From Anaerococcus sp. AGMB09787 (GTDB lineage Bacteria; Bacillota; Clostridia; Tissierellales; Peptoniphilaceae): DNA of 64,000 nt. Shown in pieces: positions 18,561 through 26,263 of the stretch. Within the stretch, counting starts at the first letter, position 1. Each line of letters opens with the position of its first letter. Under the pieces are notes generated by a model, which saw only the letters and a list, made by a program, of their open reading frames with translations, was not told where the DNA came from and ran no database searches. The position numbers were made by a program, and so were the translations under genes. Location: NCBI RefSeq assembly GCF_022808955.1, contig NZ_JAKZEY010000051.1, positions 1-64,000 on the forward strand. The letters run 5' to 3'.

Positions 18561-19643
18561 ATGAAAGATATAATACTAACAGGAGATAGACCAACAGGTA
18601 GGCTCCATCTAGGCCACTATGTTGGTTCTCTAAAAAATAGAGTCCTTATGCAAAATGAGGGCGAGTTTGACCAAATGTATATCATGATAGCAGATAGCCA
18701 AGCCCTAACTGATAACTTTGATAATCCAAAAAAAATCAGAGACAACCTAATTGAAGTGATCCTAGACTACCTATCAGTAGGAATTGACCCAGCGAAGACT
18801 AATATTTTTGTCCAAAGTCAAGTAAAGGAACTTGCTGAGCTAAGTTTCTACTTCCTAAACCTAGTTACCCTATCAAGGCTTGAGAGAAATCCTACAGTCA
18901 AAAACGAGATCAAACAAAGGGGCTTTGAAAACTCTATCCCTGCAGGATTCTTGGTCTATCCAGTAAGCCAAGCGGCAGATATCTTGCTCTTTGATGCCAA
19001 TATCGTCCCTGTTGGAGAAGACCAAGAGCCAATGCTTGAGCAAGCCAGAGAAATCGCAAGAAGCTTCAATAATATCTATGGTCAAACCTTTGTTGAGCCA
19101 AAGGCAGTCCTACCAGAAGGCAAGGTCGCAAGGAGGATGCCAGGAATAGACGGCTCAGCCAAGATGAGTAAGTCCCTAAATAACGCAATCTACCTAGCAG
19201 ATGACAAAAAAACCCTAAAGAAAAAAGTTATGTCCATGTACACAGACCCTAACCATGTCAATATAGAAGATCCAGGTCAAGTCGAAGGCAACATTGTCTT
19301 TACCTACCTTGATGTCTTTGCCAAGGATGACCAGTTCGAAAGATATTTACCTGAATTTAAGAACCTTGAGGACCTCAAAGACCACTATTCTAATGGAGGG
19401 GTTGGAGATGTCAAGGTCAAGAAATTCTTAATCAAGGTCCTAGAAGAAGAACTAGCACCTATCAGAGAACGCAGAGCAAACTACGAAAAAAACATAGACC
19501 AAGTTTTTACAATTCTAGAAGAAGGAACAAGAAAAGCCCAAGAAGTTGGAAGAGCTAAGATAGAAGAAGTTAAAAAGGCCATGGGTATCGACTACTTTGA
19601 TGATGATAACTTAAAAAAACTTATCCAAGAAAAGTACAATTAA
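18561..19643 (+). CDS. trpS: tryptophanyl-tRNA synthetase
   Basis: A 360-aa class I synthetase that charges tRNA-Trp. The class I HIGH signature appears as HLGH in GRLHLGHYVGSLKNR (about residues 14-28) and the KMSKS loop as AKMSKSLNNAIYL (about 202). Start ATG is preceded by AAGGAGG. The protein is slightly longer than the usual 330-340 aa bacterial form, mainly in the C-terminal half. No T-box or trp leader is seen upstream, and it may be partly co-transcribed with prfB. Confidence 0.95.
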   Translation: MKDIILTGDRPTGRLHLGHYVGSLKNRVLMQNEGEFDQMYIMIADSQALTDNFDNPKKIRDNLIEVILDYLSVGIDPAKTNIFVQSQVKELAELSFYFLNLVTLSRLERNPTVKNEIKQRGFENSIPAGFLVYPVSQAADILLFDANIVPVGEDQEPMLEQAREIARSFNNIYGQTFVEPKAVLPEGKVARRMPGIDGSAKMSKSLNNAIYLADDKKTLKKKVMSMYTDPNHVNIEDPGQVEGNIVFTYLDVFAKDDQFERYLPEFKNLEDLKDHYSNGGVGDVKVKKFLIKVLEEELAPIRERRANYEKNIDQVFTILEEGTRKAQEVGRAKIEEVKKAMGIDYFDDDNLKKLIQEKYN

Positions 19644-19658
19644 ATTATATAAGAAGAT

Positions 19659-19692
19659 ACTGCTGTAAAATTTACTTACGGCAGTTTTTTTA
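19659..19692 (+). terminator. intrinsic terminator after trpS
   Basis: Stem ACTGCxGTAA/TTACxGCAGT with a short loop, followed by an eight-T run; a standard terminator. Confidence 0.85.
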
Positions 19693-20190
19693 TTATACAG
19701 TTAATTGAATTGAGTGAGCGATAGAGAGTGAAAAAAAAATAACCTGCTATGAGGTTGGAGGAAATTAGCTTTAGCTTCAAGTCCAAGAAATGTTATTAGT
19801 ATAATTGCGGTTATAAAACGCACAATCAAAAAGAAATATTGGACAAAATACTTATTCCATAATGTTTATATGCAAATATAATAATCTCTTTGAACCAAAA
19901 TACAGGCACATAGACAATTTAAAATATAGGAACTATACTTAGAGATTATGTTCAAGCAAAGGTATAAATAGAACAGACGCAGAAATATGAACAGTCCATG
20001 AACACTAACTGGTAGTTTTGATTATATTGAATAGAGTTAATAGCTTGAATAGAAGCTTACAAGGTCTAAAAAAATAACCAAGTACTTGAATTTTAAAAAA
20101 TAGAATAGAATCAAAGATAATTTTATTAATAGCCCTATAAAAATAATTAAAATCTATGGTATAATATAAAATAATAATTATAAATATTAA
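19693..20190. other. 500-bp intergenic region without recognisable gene
   Basis: All six frames are broken by frequent stops and I see no RNA motif. The only structure noted is a pair of inverted 9-mers, ATAATCTCT and AGAGATTAT, about 80 bases apart around 19880-19950. It may be decayed mobile or coding DNA, but nothing identifies it. Confidence 0.5.
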
Positions 20191-20205
20191 TTGTTAACCT
20201 ATTTT

Positions 20206-21510
20206 ATGAAAGGTGGTGGTATTATTAATAAGTTTAATAATAAGTTGGGTTTTATTTTGACAGCAGTCGGATCTGCAGTCGGAATGGCGAATGTGTGGGG
20301 TTTTCCCTACAAGCTCCAAGAGGGTGGTTTAATTTTTTTAATATTTTATTTATTATTTATTGCCCTATTTTCCTATGTGGGACTTTCTAGTGAATTTGCC
20401 ATAGGAAGGGCAGCAGATGCTGGTACTGTTGGCTCTTATGAGAAGGCCTATGAGAAATATAACAGAAGAGTAGGAACTATTGTTTCGATTCCTCCCCTTA
20501 TAGGCCTAATCTTACTTACTATAGGTTATAGTGTAGTAATAGCTTACATATTTAAGGCTCTAGTCGATAGCCTAACAGGAACGATTATGACTTCTGATAT
20601 TAATATATGGTATAGCGACCTCTCTGAAAGAGCGTATTCTGTATGGCCCTACCATTTGATAATTATTATATTGACAGCCCTTACTACCCTAGGTTCTGCC
20701 AAAACACTAGAGAAGTCTTCTAAGTTTATGATGCCAATATTTTTCCTTTTCTTTGTTATAATTACCCTAGTAATTATGACTTTGGATGGGGCGAGCGATG
20801 GTTATAGGTATATGTTTAGACTTGATTTATCCAAGATAAGCATAAGTACCCTGGTATCAGCAATGGGGCAAGCCTTCTTCTCCCTATCTATAACAGGCTC
20901 TGCCATGATGGTTTGTGGGGCATATTTAAAGAAGGATGAAGATATTGTCCATTCATCAAAGATAACAGGCCTCCTTGATACTGTAGCATCAATGGTGGCA
21001 GCCCTAGTTATGATTCCATCGGTTATAGTTTTTGATATGGAAAATGCCCAAGGCCCAGGACTTTTATTTCAGATTTTACCAACAGTCCTTAAAAATATTC
21101 CCGGGGGTAGGATTATTGCTATAATCCTATATACAGCCGTATTATTTGCAGGTATAACTTCCCTTCAAATAATGATTGAAGTAGTGGTAGAGTCTCTTAA
21201 TTACAAGGTCAAAAATTTAAATAGAAAGATTACCCTAGTTCTTTTATCTGCCTTTATATTTATTATAGGAATAAACATGGAAGAGATAAAGATTTGGGGA
21301 CCATTTATGGATATTATCTCAATATATATCATTCCAATAAGTGCTGTAATAGGTGCTATATCCTGGTTTTATGTTTTGGATAAGAAGACCCTGGTTGATG
21401 AAATAAATCAGGGTGCCAAGAAAACCTATGGGGACACTTGGTATTGGATAGGAAAGTATTTTTATACCCCCCTTGTTGTGATAATTTGTATTTTGACTAT
21501 AATAATATAA
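20206..21510 (+). CDS. sodium-dependent transporter, NSS (LeuT/SNF) family
   Basis: A roughly 430-aa Na+-coupled amino-acid-type symporter with about 11-12 membrane helices. The unwound TM1 sodium/substrate site is clear (GSAVGMANVWGFPYKLQEGG), as is the GQAFFSLSITGSAMMVCGAY region of TM6-7. Start is uncertain. ATG 20206 has no ribosome site, while AAAGGTGG at 20209-20216 is placed 7 bases before an ATT at 20224. That ATT aligns exactly with the ATG of the paralogue at 41879 (NKFxxKxGFxLTAVGSAVG). I give the ATG here. Substrate cannot be read from sequence. A Gfo/Idh/MocA gene follows 55 bases downstream. Confidence 0.9.
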   Translation: MKGGGIINKFNNKLGFILTAVGSAVGMANVWGFPYKLQEGGLIFLIFYLLFIALFSYVGLSSEFAIGRAADAGTVGSYEKAYEKYNRRVGTIVSIPPLIGLILLTIGYSVVIAYIFKALVDSLTGTIMTSDINIWYSDLSERAYSVWPYHLIIIILTALTTLGSAKTLEKSSKFMMPIFFLFFVIITLVIMTLDGASDGYRYMFRLDLSKISISTLVSAMGQAFFSLSITGSAMMVCGAYLKKDEDIVHSSKITGLLDTVASMVAALVMIPSVIVFDMENAQGPGLLFQILPTVLKNIPGGRIIAIILYTAVLFAGITSLQIMIEVVVESLNYKVKNLNRKITLVLLSAFIFIIGINMEEIKIWGPFMDIISIYIIPISAVIGAISWFYVLDKKTLVDEINQGAKKTYGDTWYWIGKYFYTPLVVIICILTIII

Positions 21511-21565
21511 AATACTTTGACCAAATAAATTAGGTCATAATTTTAAAATTTGGGGATGATAAAAA

Positions 21566-22801
21566 ATGATTAAAGTAGCAGTAATAGGAGCAGGAAACAG
21601 AGGATATGAAGCATATTATCCTTATATAAGAAAAAACGAAGAAATAGAACTAGTATCTATATGCGATATAGATAAAGAAAGACGTGAAAAAATCAAAAAA
21701 GAAGTTGACCTTGATGAAGAATATATATTTGAATCTACTGAAGAATTCTTCAAAAAAATGGACAAAGGAGTCTTCTGTGATGCCATAATAATTGCGACCA
21801 ACGATAGAGACCACTACAAGACAACCATGAAAGTATTGGACTATCCTGTCCATGTCCTACTCGAAAAACCAATTAGTGGAAACAAAAAAGAAGTAGTAGA
21901 TATAGCCAAAAAATCCGAAAACATGGATAGGGTTTTTATGATCTGCCATGTATTAAGATACGCTCCACTATACAAAAAAATAAAAGAGCTTCTTGATAAG
22001 GGAGAAATAGGAAAAATAATGAGCATAAACCATAACGAAAACATAGGCTACTACCACTTTGCCCATTCCTTCGTAAGAGGAAACTGGTCAAACGCAGAAA
22101 AAAGCTCACCACTAATCCTACAAAAATCATGCCATGACATGGACATCCTCCTATACTTCATAGGAAAAAAACCATTAAGCCTATCAGCCTATGGTCACCT
22201 CTCCTACTTTACAAAAGAAAACCAACCAGAAGGAGCAAGCTCAAGGTGCCTCGATTGCAAATACCAAGACACCTGCGTATTCTCATCAAAAAACTTCTAT
22301 AACTCAAATAAAGGTAGAGGCTGGAGAAACGTAGTAACAGATGACCCAAGTCAAGAAGGCCTAGAAAAAGCCCTAAAAGAAGGACCTTATGGAAGATGCG
22401 TATACGAAAGCAATAACACCGTATGCGACCACCAAGCTATAGCCATAGACTTTGAAGATGGAGTAAACGTCGTATTCAACCTATCAGCCTTCTCCAATGA
22501 AGTTCACAGAAACATCAAAATAATGGGAACCAAAGGAGAACTAATAGCAGATGACCATACAAACGAAATAACCATCAGAAGATTTAAAGAAGACACTTCT
22601 ATAACCTACAAAGTCCAAGCAGAACATGGCCACGGTGGAGGAGACTATGGACTAATGGATGCCTTTTATAAGGCAATCAAAGGCGAAAAGGCAGAAGTAC
22701 TAAGTGGAGCAAGAGAATCAGTACTAAGCCACCTAATGTGCTTTGCAGCAGAAGATAGCAGACTCAATAAGAAGATGGTAGAGTTTAAGGAAGAAATTTA
22801 A
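21566..22801 (+). CDS. Gfo/Idh/MocA family NAD(P)-dependent oxidoreductase
   Basis: A 411-aa dehydrogenase. The N-terminal Rossmann fold shows VAVIGAGNRG (residues 3-12) and the family motif LLEKPIS near residue 95. A His in the HxxD pattern (KSCHDMDILLYF, near 190) is the usual catalytic site. A cysteine cluster, CLDCKYQDTC near 228-237 then GRC and VCDHQ near 283-295, is unusual for the general family and probably binds metal in this subgroup. These enzymes oxidise or reduce sugars, inositols or related polyols; the substrate here is unknown. The position right behind an NSS symporter suggests a shared transcript, but no pathway is evident. Confidence 0.88.
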   Translation: MIKVAVIGAGNRGYEAYYPYIRKNEEIELVSICDIDKERREKIKKEVDLDEEYIFESTEEFFKKMDKGVFCDAIIIATNDRDHYKTTMKVLDYPVHVLLEKPISGNKKEVVDIAKKSENMDRVFMICHVLRYAPLYKKIKELLDKGEIGKIMSINHNENIGYYHFAHSFVRGNWSNAEKSSPLILQKSCHDMDILLYFIGKKPLSLSAYGHLSYFTKENQPEGASSRCLDCKYQDTCVFSSKNFYNSNKGRGWRNVVTDDPSQEGLEKALKEGPYGRCVYESNNTVCDHQAIAIDFEDGVNVVFNLSAFSNEVHRNIKIMGTKGELIADDHTNEITIRRFKEDTSITYKVQAEHGHGGGDYGLMDAFYKAIKGEKAEVLSGARESVLSHLMCFAAEDSRLNKKMVEFKEEI

Positions 22802-22811
22802 TAGAAATAAA

Positions 22812-22846
22812 AATACCAGAACTAGCTAAGTCCTAATTCTGGTATT
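22812..22846. terminator. bidirectional terminator between oxidoreductase gene and thiC
   Basis: Perfect 10-bp arms AATACCAGAA/TTCTGGTATT around a 15-base loop, between convergent genes, with A- and T-rich flanks. Confidence 0.85.
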
Positions 22847-22874
22847 ACTTTGCTTATTTTTATAAAACTTTAAC

Positions 22875-24170
22875 TTATAAAATTACGTCCTTGCCATCAA
22901 GGATTAGGTTCATATTCTTTACTGAACACATAGCTCCACACATGGTGCAGGTGTTTTCTTCTTCTGGGAGAGATGAGTCTCTATACCTTTTGCATTTTTC
23001 TGGGTCAATGGCAAGCTCAAACATTCCCTTCCAGTCAAGGGCTTGTCTTTTCTTGCTCATTTCGAGGTCCCAATTTCTTGCATCCTTTAGTTTGGCAATA
23101 TCACCTGCATGGGCTGCTATCTTGCAAGCAACTATGCCTTCCTTAACATCGTCTACATCAGGAAGCCTAAGGTGTTCTGCTGGGGTTACATAGCACAAGA
23201 AGTCTGCCCCATGGCTTGCAGCAATAGCTCCACCTATGGCTGATGTGATGTGGTCATAGCCAGGTGCTATATCTGTTACCAAAGGTCCTAGGACATAGAA
23301 AGGTGCATTGTGGCACAACTTCTTCTCGAGTTTTACATTCATTTCTATATCGCTTATTGGCACGTGTCCTGGGCCTTCTATCATAACTTGGACGTCTTTT
23401 TCCCATGCCCTCTTGGTTAGCTCACCAAGGGTAATTAGCTCAGCAATTTGGCTAGGGTCAGTCGCATCATGGATACCACCAGGTCTTAGTGAATCACCAA
23501 GTGATAGGGTAACATCATATTCTCTAAGGATATCTAGGAGTTCATCATAATATTCATAGAAAGGATTTTCCATATTGTTCATATGCATCCAACCAAATAA
23601 GAGAGAACCACCACGAGATACTATTTCATTGACCCTCCTATTTCTCATAAAAATTTCTGCATTGGCCCTATTGATACCACAATGGATAGTAACAAAGTCT
23701 ACTCCATTTTCGGCATGGTTTCTTACAACATCAAGGAATTCTTCAGCCTTTATAAATGATAGGCCCTTGTCAAGAAAACCTACTGCATCATACATTGGTA
23801 CAGTTCCAATCATGGCAGTTGATTTTTCGATTAGTTTTTTTCTAAATTCTTGGGTCTTGCCGTAGTTTGATAGGTCCATGATAGATTCTGCACCCATACT
23901 TAGTGCCATATCTACCTTTTGCATCTCGAGCTCTAGGTCGTTTAGGTCTTTTGAGATACCTAGGTTTACGTTAATCTTTGTCCTAAGACTTGTACCTATT
24001 CCTTCTGGAGAAATAGAATTGTGGTTTTTGTTCCTAGGGATAACTATCTCACCCTTGGAAATCTTTTCTAGTAAAAATTCTTCACTAACATTTTCCTTCT
24101 TTGCAACGATCTTCATTTCTTCTGTTACAAATCCAGCCTTAGCAGCTTCCATTTGTGTTTTATATTTCAT
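22875..24170 (-). CDS. thiC: phosphomethylpyrimidine synthase ThiC
   Basis: A 431-aa radical SAM enzyme that rearranges aminoimidazole ribotide into HMP phosphate for thiamine synthesis. The C-terminal Fe-S motif reads CTMCGAMC, the shortened CxxCxxxC form seen in many anaerobes. Other conserved blocks are [41 protein letters not shown] and [14 protein letters not shown]. It stands alone without other thi genes and is controlled by a TPP riboswitch directly upstream. AIR, its substrate, is an intermediate of the purine pathway encoded by the operon at 26264-38209. Confidence 0.96.
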   Translation of the reverse strand: MKYKTQMEAAKAGFVTEEMKIVAKKENVSEEFLLEKISKGEIVIPRNKNHNSISPEGIGTSLRTKINVNLGISKDLNDLELEMQKVDMALSMGAESIMDLSNYGKTQEFRKKLIEKSTAMIGTVPMYDAVGFLDKGLSFIKAEEFLDVVRNHAENGVDFVTIHCGINRANAEIFMRNRRVNEIVSRGGSLLFGWMHMNNMENPFYEYYDELLDILREYDVTLSLGDSLRPGGIHDATDPSQIAELITLGELTKRAWEKDVQVMIEGPGHVPISDIEMNVKLEKKLCHNAPFYVLGPLVTDIAPGYDHITSAIGGAIAASHGADFLCYVTPAEHLRLPDVDDVKEGIVACKIAAHAGDIAKLKDARNWDLEMSKKRQALDWKGMFELAIDPEKCKRYRDSSLPEEENTCTMCGAMCSVKNMNLILDGKDVIL

Positions 24171-24175
24171 AAATT

Positions 24176-24203
24176 AAAAAAACCTCCTAAAATATTATAG
24201 GAG
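24176..24203 (-). terminator. riboswitch expression platform: terminator that hides the thiC ribosome site
   Basis: On the minus strand CTCCTA pairs with TAGGAG across a TAATATTT loop, followed by GTTTTTTT, a compact intrinsic terminator. The 3' arm contains AGGAGG, the thiC Shine-Dalgarno sequence 12 bases before ATG. The same hairpin could therefore block both transcription and translation when TPP is bound. Confidence 0.75.
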
Positions 24204-24210
24204 TATAAAT

Positions 24211-24290
24211 ATGCTTCATCCCTTGCAGGCATTACCCTGACCGGTTTGATGGTCGAAGTCTAACTTCCTCTCAGCACATAGCTCCCATAG
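24211..24290 (-). ncRNA. TPP riboswitch (THI element)
   Basis: The minus strand shows the conserved order GGGAGC, then GTGCTGAGAGG, then a variable arm and ACCGGTCAGGGTAATGCCTG followed by CAAGGGATGAAGC. CTGAGA and the GGGTAATGCC core are the thi-box signature that binds thiamine pyrophosphate. It lies just upstream of thiC and its terminator, as expected for feedback control. Confidence 0.93.
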
Positions 24291-24412
24291 ATCATTAATT
24301 TACATATCTATTATATACGATATTTATATAATTGTAAAAACATATGCTAAATTATATAAAAACTATATGGAATAATGCTTGAGGCACTGTCAAATATATG
24401 AGGAGTAAAAAA

Positions 24413-24442
24413 TTGTTTATTAGTATGTAAATCGGGTATAAA
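24413..24442 (+). promoter_or_regulatory. candidate promoter of the secreted-protein pair
   Basis: TTGTTT and TATAAA separated by 18 bases, about 45 bases upstream of the predicted start. Modest match. Confidence 0.35.
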
Positions 24443-24488
24443 TTTATTGAAAAGGTTGTATTAATTGAATAAAAAAGATGAGAAACTA

Positions 24489-25193
24489 ATGAATAAATTT
24501 CTAAAAAATATAACTTTTATAACTATTTCTTCATTTTTAATATTATCTCCATTCAAAAATGTAAAAGCTGATAATTTTAATGATGAAACGGAAGATAATT
24601 ATTCTTACATATCTATAAAACGTTTCGATAAACCTATTGATGTATTAGATGTTAAAACTGTTGAAGACAATTTAAAAGTGTCTAATTCTTTAACTAGAAT
24701 GACTAACCATCAATTAAATGAAGTTATTAATTATGTTGCAGATAATGATAGTGGTATATCAACATACGCTTCTTATAATTTAAACAATGCTTTAAAAATA
24801 GCATGGAAAGCAGCGGCACAAATAGCTATAAATAATGGGTATCCATTGGCTAGTACTCTCGTAATATCTTCTGTTGACGATATTGATTACTATGAACAGA
24901 ATGGTGCTTTTTCTCAAGCTATCAAAAGAACAAATGTTTATAAAAGAATACAGTCTGGATCTGGAAGTGACAAGTTTACTCCAAGTGATAGTAAAAATTT
25001 ATACTATGTAATCCATGCTTTCGATTATCATAATAGTAAAACTAATCGATTATCTATTTCAGGAACATTTGATTTTTCTCTTAACACAGATTACCAAAAT
25101 ATGTTTTCCACACTAGTTAATAACTGGGGGTATTTAAATCAAAAAAAGGAAGTATTGAAACCTATAATAGTTAACATAGAAATGGAGAAATAA
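24489..25193 (+). CDS. secreted protein of unknown function
   Basis: The frame starts at a TTG (24465), but ATG 24489 gives a standard signal peptide: MNKFLKNITFITISSFLILS followed by a likely cut after VKA, leaving a mature protein of about 210 aa. The mature part has no Cys. Notable stretches are NLNNALKIAWKAAAQIAINN, then YPLASTLVISSVD, and a C-terminal region rich in beta-type residues (LSISGTFDFSLNT). I do not recognise a named family. It ends one base before the next gene, whose product is membrane anchored, so the two probably work together at the cell surface. Confidence 0.7.
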   Translation: MNKFLKNITFITISSFLILSPFKNVKADNFNDETEDNYSYISIKRFDKPIDVLDVKTVEDNLKVSNSLTRMTNHQLNEVINYVADNDSGISTYASYNLNNALKIAWKAAAQIAINNGYPLASTLVISSVDDIDYYEQNGAFSQAIKRTNVYKRIQSGSGSDKFTPSDSKNLYYVIHAFDYHNSKTNRLSISGTFDFSLNTDYQNMFSTLVNNWGYLNQKKEVLKPIIVNIEMEK

Positions 25194-25194
25194 A

Positions 25195-25626
25195 ATGATG
25201 ATTAAAAGAAAAAAATATATCCCCTTTTTAATACTTGTAGTATTTGGAGTATGTCTAATATTTTTCAACCTAAAATCTAGTGTTGAGAATGTCCAACCTG
25301 CAAAGAGGATATTTAAATCTGAAAGAGCTTTTGGAGATGATCACTTCGATATATACCTAATAAATTCTAAGGGAAAGCAAGCAAGCGATTGGAAAAAAAT
25401 AGATGATGACTATTATATAAAATCGAAAAGGTTCAAACAAATGATGGAAAGTTATAAATCTGAAATAGAAGATTATGATCTCTTGTCAAATTCGATATAC
25501 CAATTAGAAAAAGACATCAATACTGTTTACTCCTACCAAGAAAATATCGACAAAGAAGGCCACAGAATCTTATATATTTATAACAGTGATTTGGATAAGG
25601 GATATATCTTAGATTTTCAAATTTAA
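25195..25626 (+). CDS. small membrane-anchored extracellular protein of unknown function
   Basis: A 143-aa protein with a basic start (MMIKRKK), one membrane helix at about residues 8-26 (YIPFLILVVFGVCLIFFNL) and a hydrophilic external domain. It has no Cys beyond the one in the helix and no motif I recognise. It begins one base after the upstream secreted protein's stop and its ribosome site lies in that gene's end (ATGGAGAAA), so translation is coupled. A partner or immunity role for the secreted protein is possible but unproven. Confidence 0.65.
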   Translation: MMIKRKKYIPFLILVVFGVCLIFFNLKSSVENVQPAKRIFKSERAFGDDHFDIYLINSKGKQASDWKKIDDDYYIKSKRFKQMMESYKSEIEDYDLLSNSIYQLEKDINTVYSYQENIDKEGHRILYIYNSDLDKGYILDFQI

Positions 25627-25664
25627 GGGAGTCTTTTTTATAAAGAGTCTAAAAATAATTTTGT

Positions 25665-25710
25665 GTATCAACCTAAATCCTGATGAAAAGGCAAGGATTG
25701 ATATATTTTT
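25665..25710 (+). terminator. hairpin terminator, copy 1 of a repeated GTATCAACCT element
   Basis: TATCAACCT pairs imperfectly with AAGGATTGATA and is followed by TATTTTT. The first 13 bases are identical to the hairpin at 57035-57070 read on the minus strand, so the two terminators share an origin. Confidence 0.6.
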
Positions 25711-26026
25711 GTATCAATCTTGTCCATTTCTATAGAAATGGAGTTTATATTAATTTTACACAACTTTAATAAACTGTTAAATCTTTATAAAAATTTGTAG
25801 CTGTTTTTAAAATTTATTATTTGATATTAGTATGAATCATTTGATACTAAACTAATTATAACAAATCTAATTATATTCTACTAATTACTAAATTATCTTA
25901 TAATAGGAATTGATAAAAATTTTTTGATAAGTACAGTATGAAAAAACAATTTGCTCTATAGCGTTAATTAAATGATACGTTGTATAATTTCTATTAAATT
26001 CTAATCAAATTTGGAGGTGGCTCTTC

Positions 26027-26054
26027 TTGACATATAATTTTTTAATTATATAAT
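26027..26054 (+). promoter_or_regulatory. consensus sigma-A promoter of the purine operon
   Basis: TTGACA (26027-26032) and TATAAT (26049-26054) match consensus exactly with a 16-base spacer. The resulting leader is about 200 bases long before purF. Confidence 0.85.
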
Positions 26055-26090
26055 AACATCATACAAAATTTAGGGGTAGTGGAGGGTATT

Positions 26091-26234
26091 ATGAATTATT
26101 TTATTTCTAAAAATAAAAATCATTCTTTTGATGAGATCATCATGTTCTCTTTGCTTGCCTATGTAAAAAAACTAAAAATGTCAAAAGATAAGTATGCCTA
26201 TAAGGGAGTCCGCTTGGACTCCCTTTTTTGTTGA
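26091..26234 (+). CDS. 47-aa leader ORF upstream of purF
   Basis: ATG 26091 is preceded by GGAGGG at 5-base spacing, one of the best ribosome sites in the window. The peptide starts MNYFISKNKNHSFDEII and ends GVRLDSLFC. The reading frame runs straight through the intrinsic terminator at 26202-26229 and stops 29 bases before purF. I know no such protein. It could be a leader peptide whose translation affects the terminator, or the remnant of a longer gene. A ribosome reaching the hairpin would prevent it from folding, which is the basis for suspecting attenuation. Confidence 0.5.
   Translation: MNYFISKNKNHSFDEIIMFSLLAYVKKLKMSKDKYAYKGVRLDSLFC
26202..26229 (+). terminator. strong intrinsic terminator in the purine operon leader
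   Basis: Perfect 10-bp arms AAGGGAGTCC/GGACTCCCTT with a GCTT tetraloop and a T6 run. It lies between the operon promoter and purF, so transcription must get past it to express the operon. Confidence 0.9.
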
Positions 26235-26263
26235 ACTAGGGGAGGAGATATGGAAAAGAATTT

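Noticed and set aside
26060..26260. Purine, PRPP or ykkC-type riboswitch in the purF leader
   Set aside because: I looked for the conserved cores of these classes and found none. The leader offers only the small ORF and a simple terminator.
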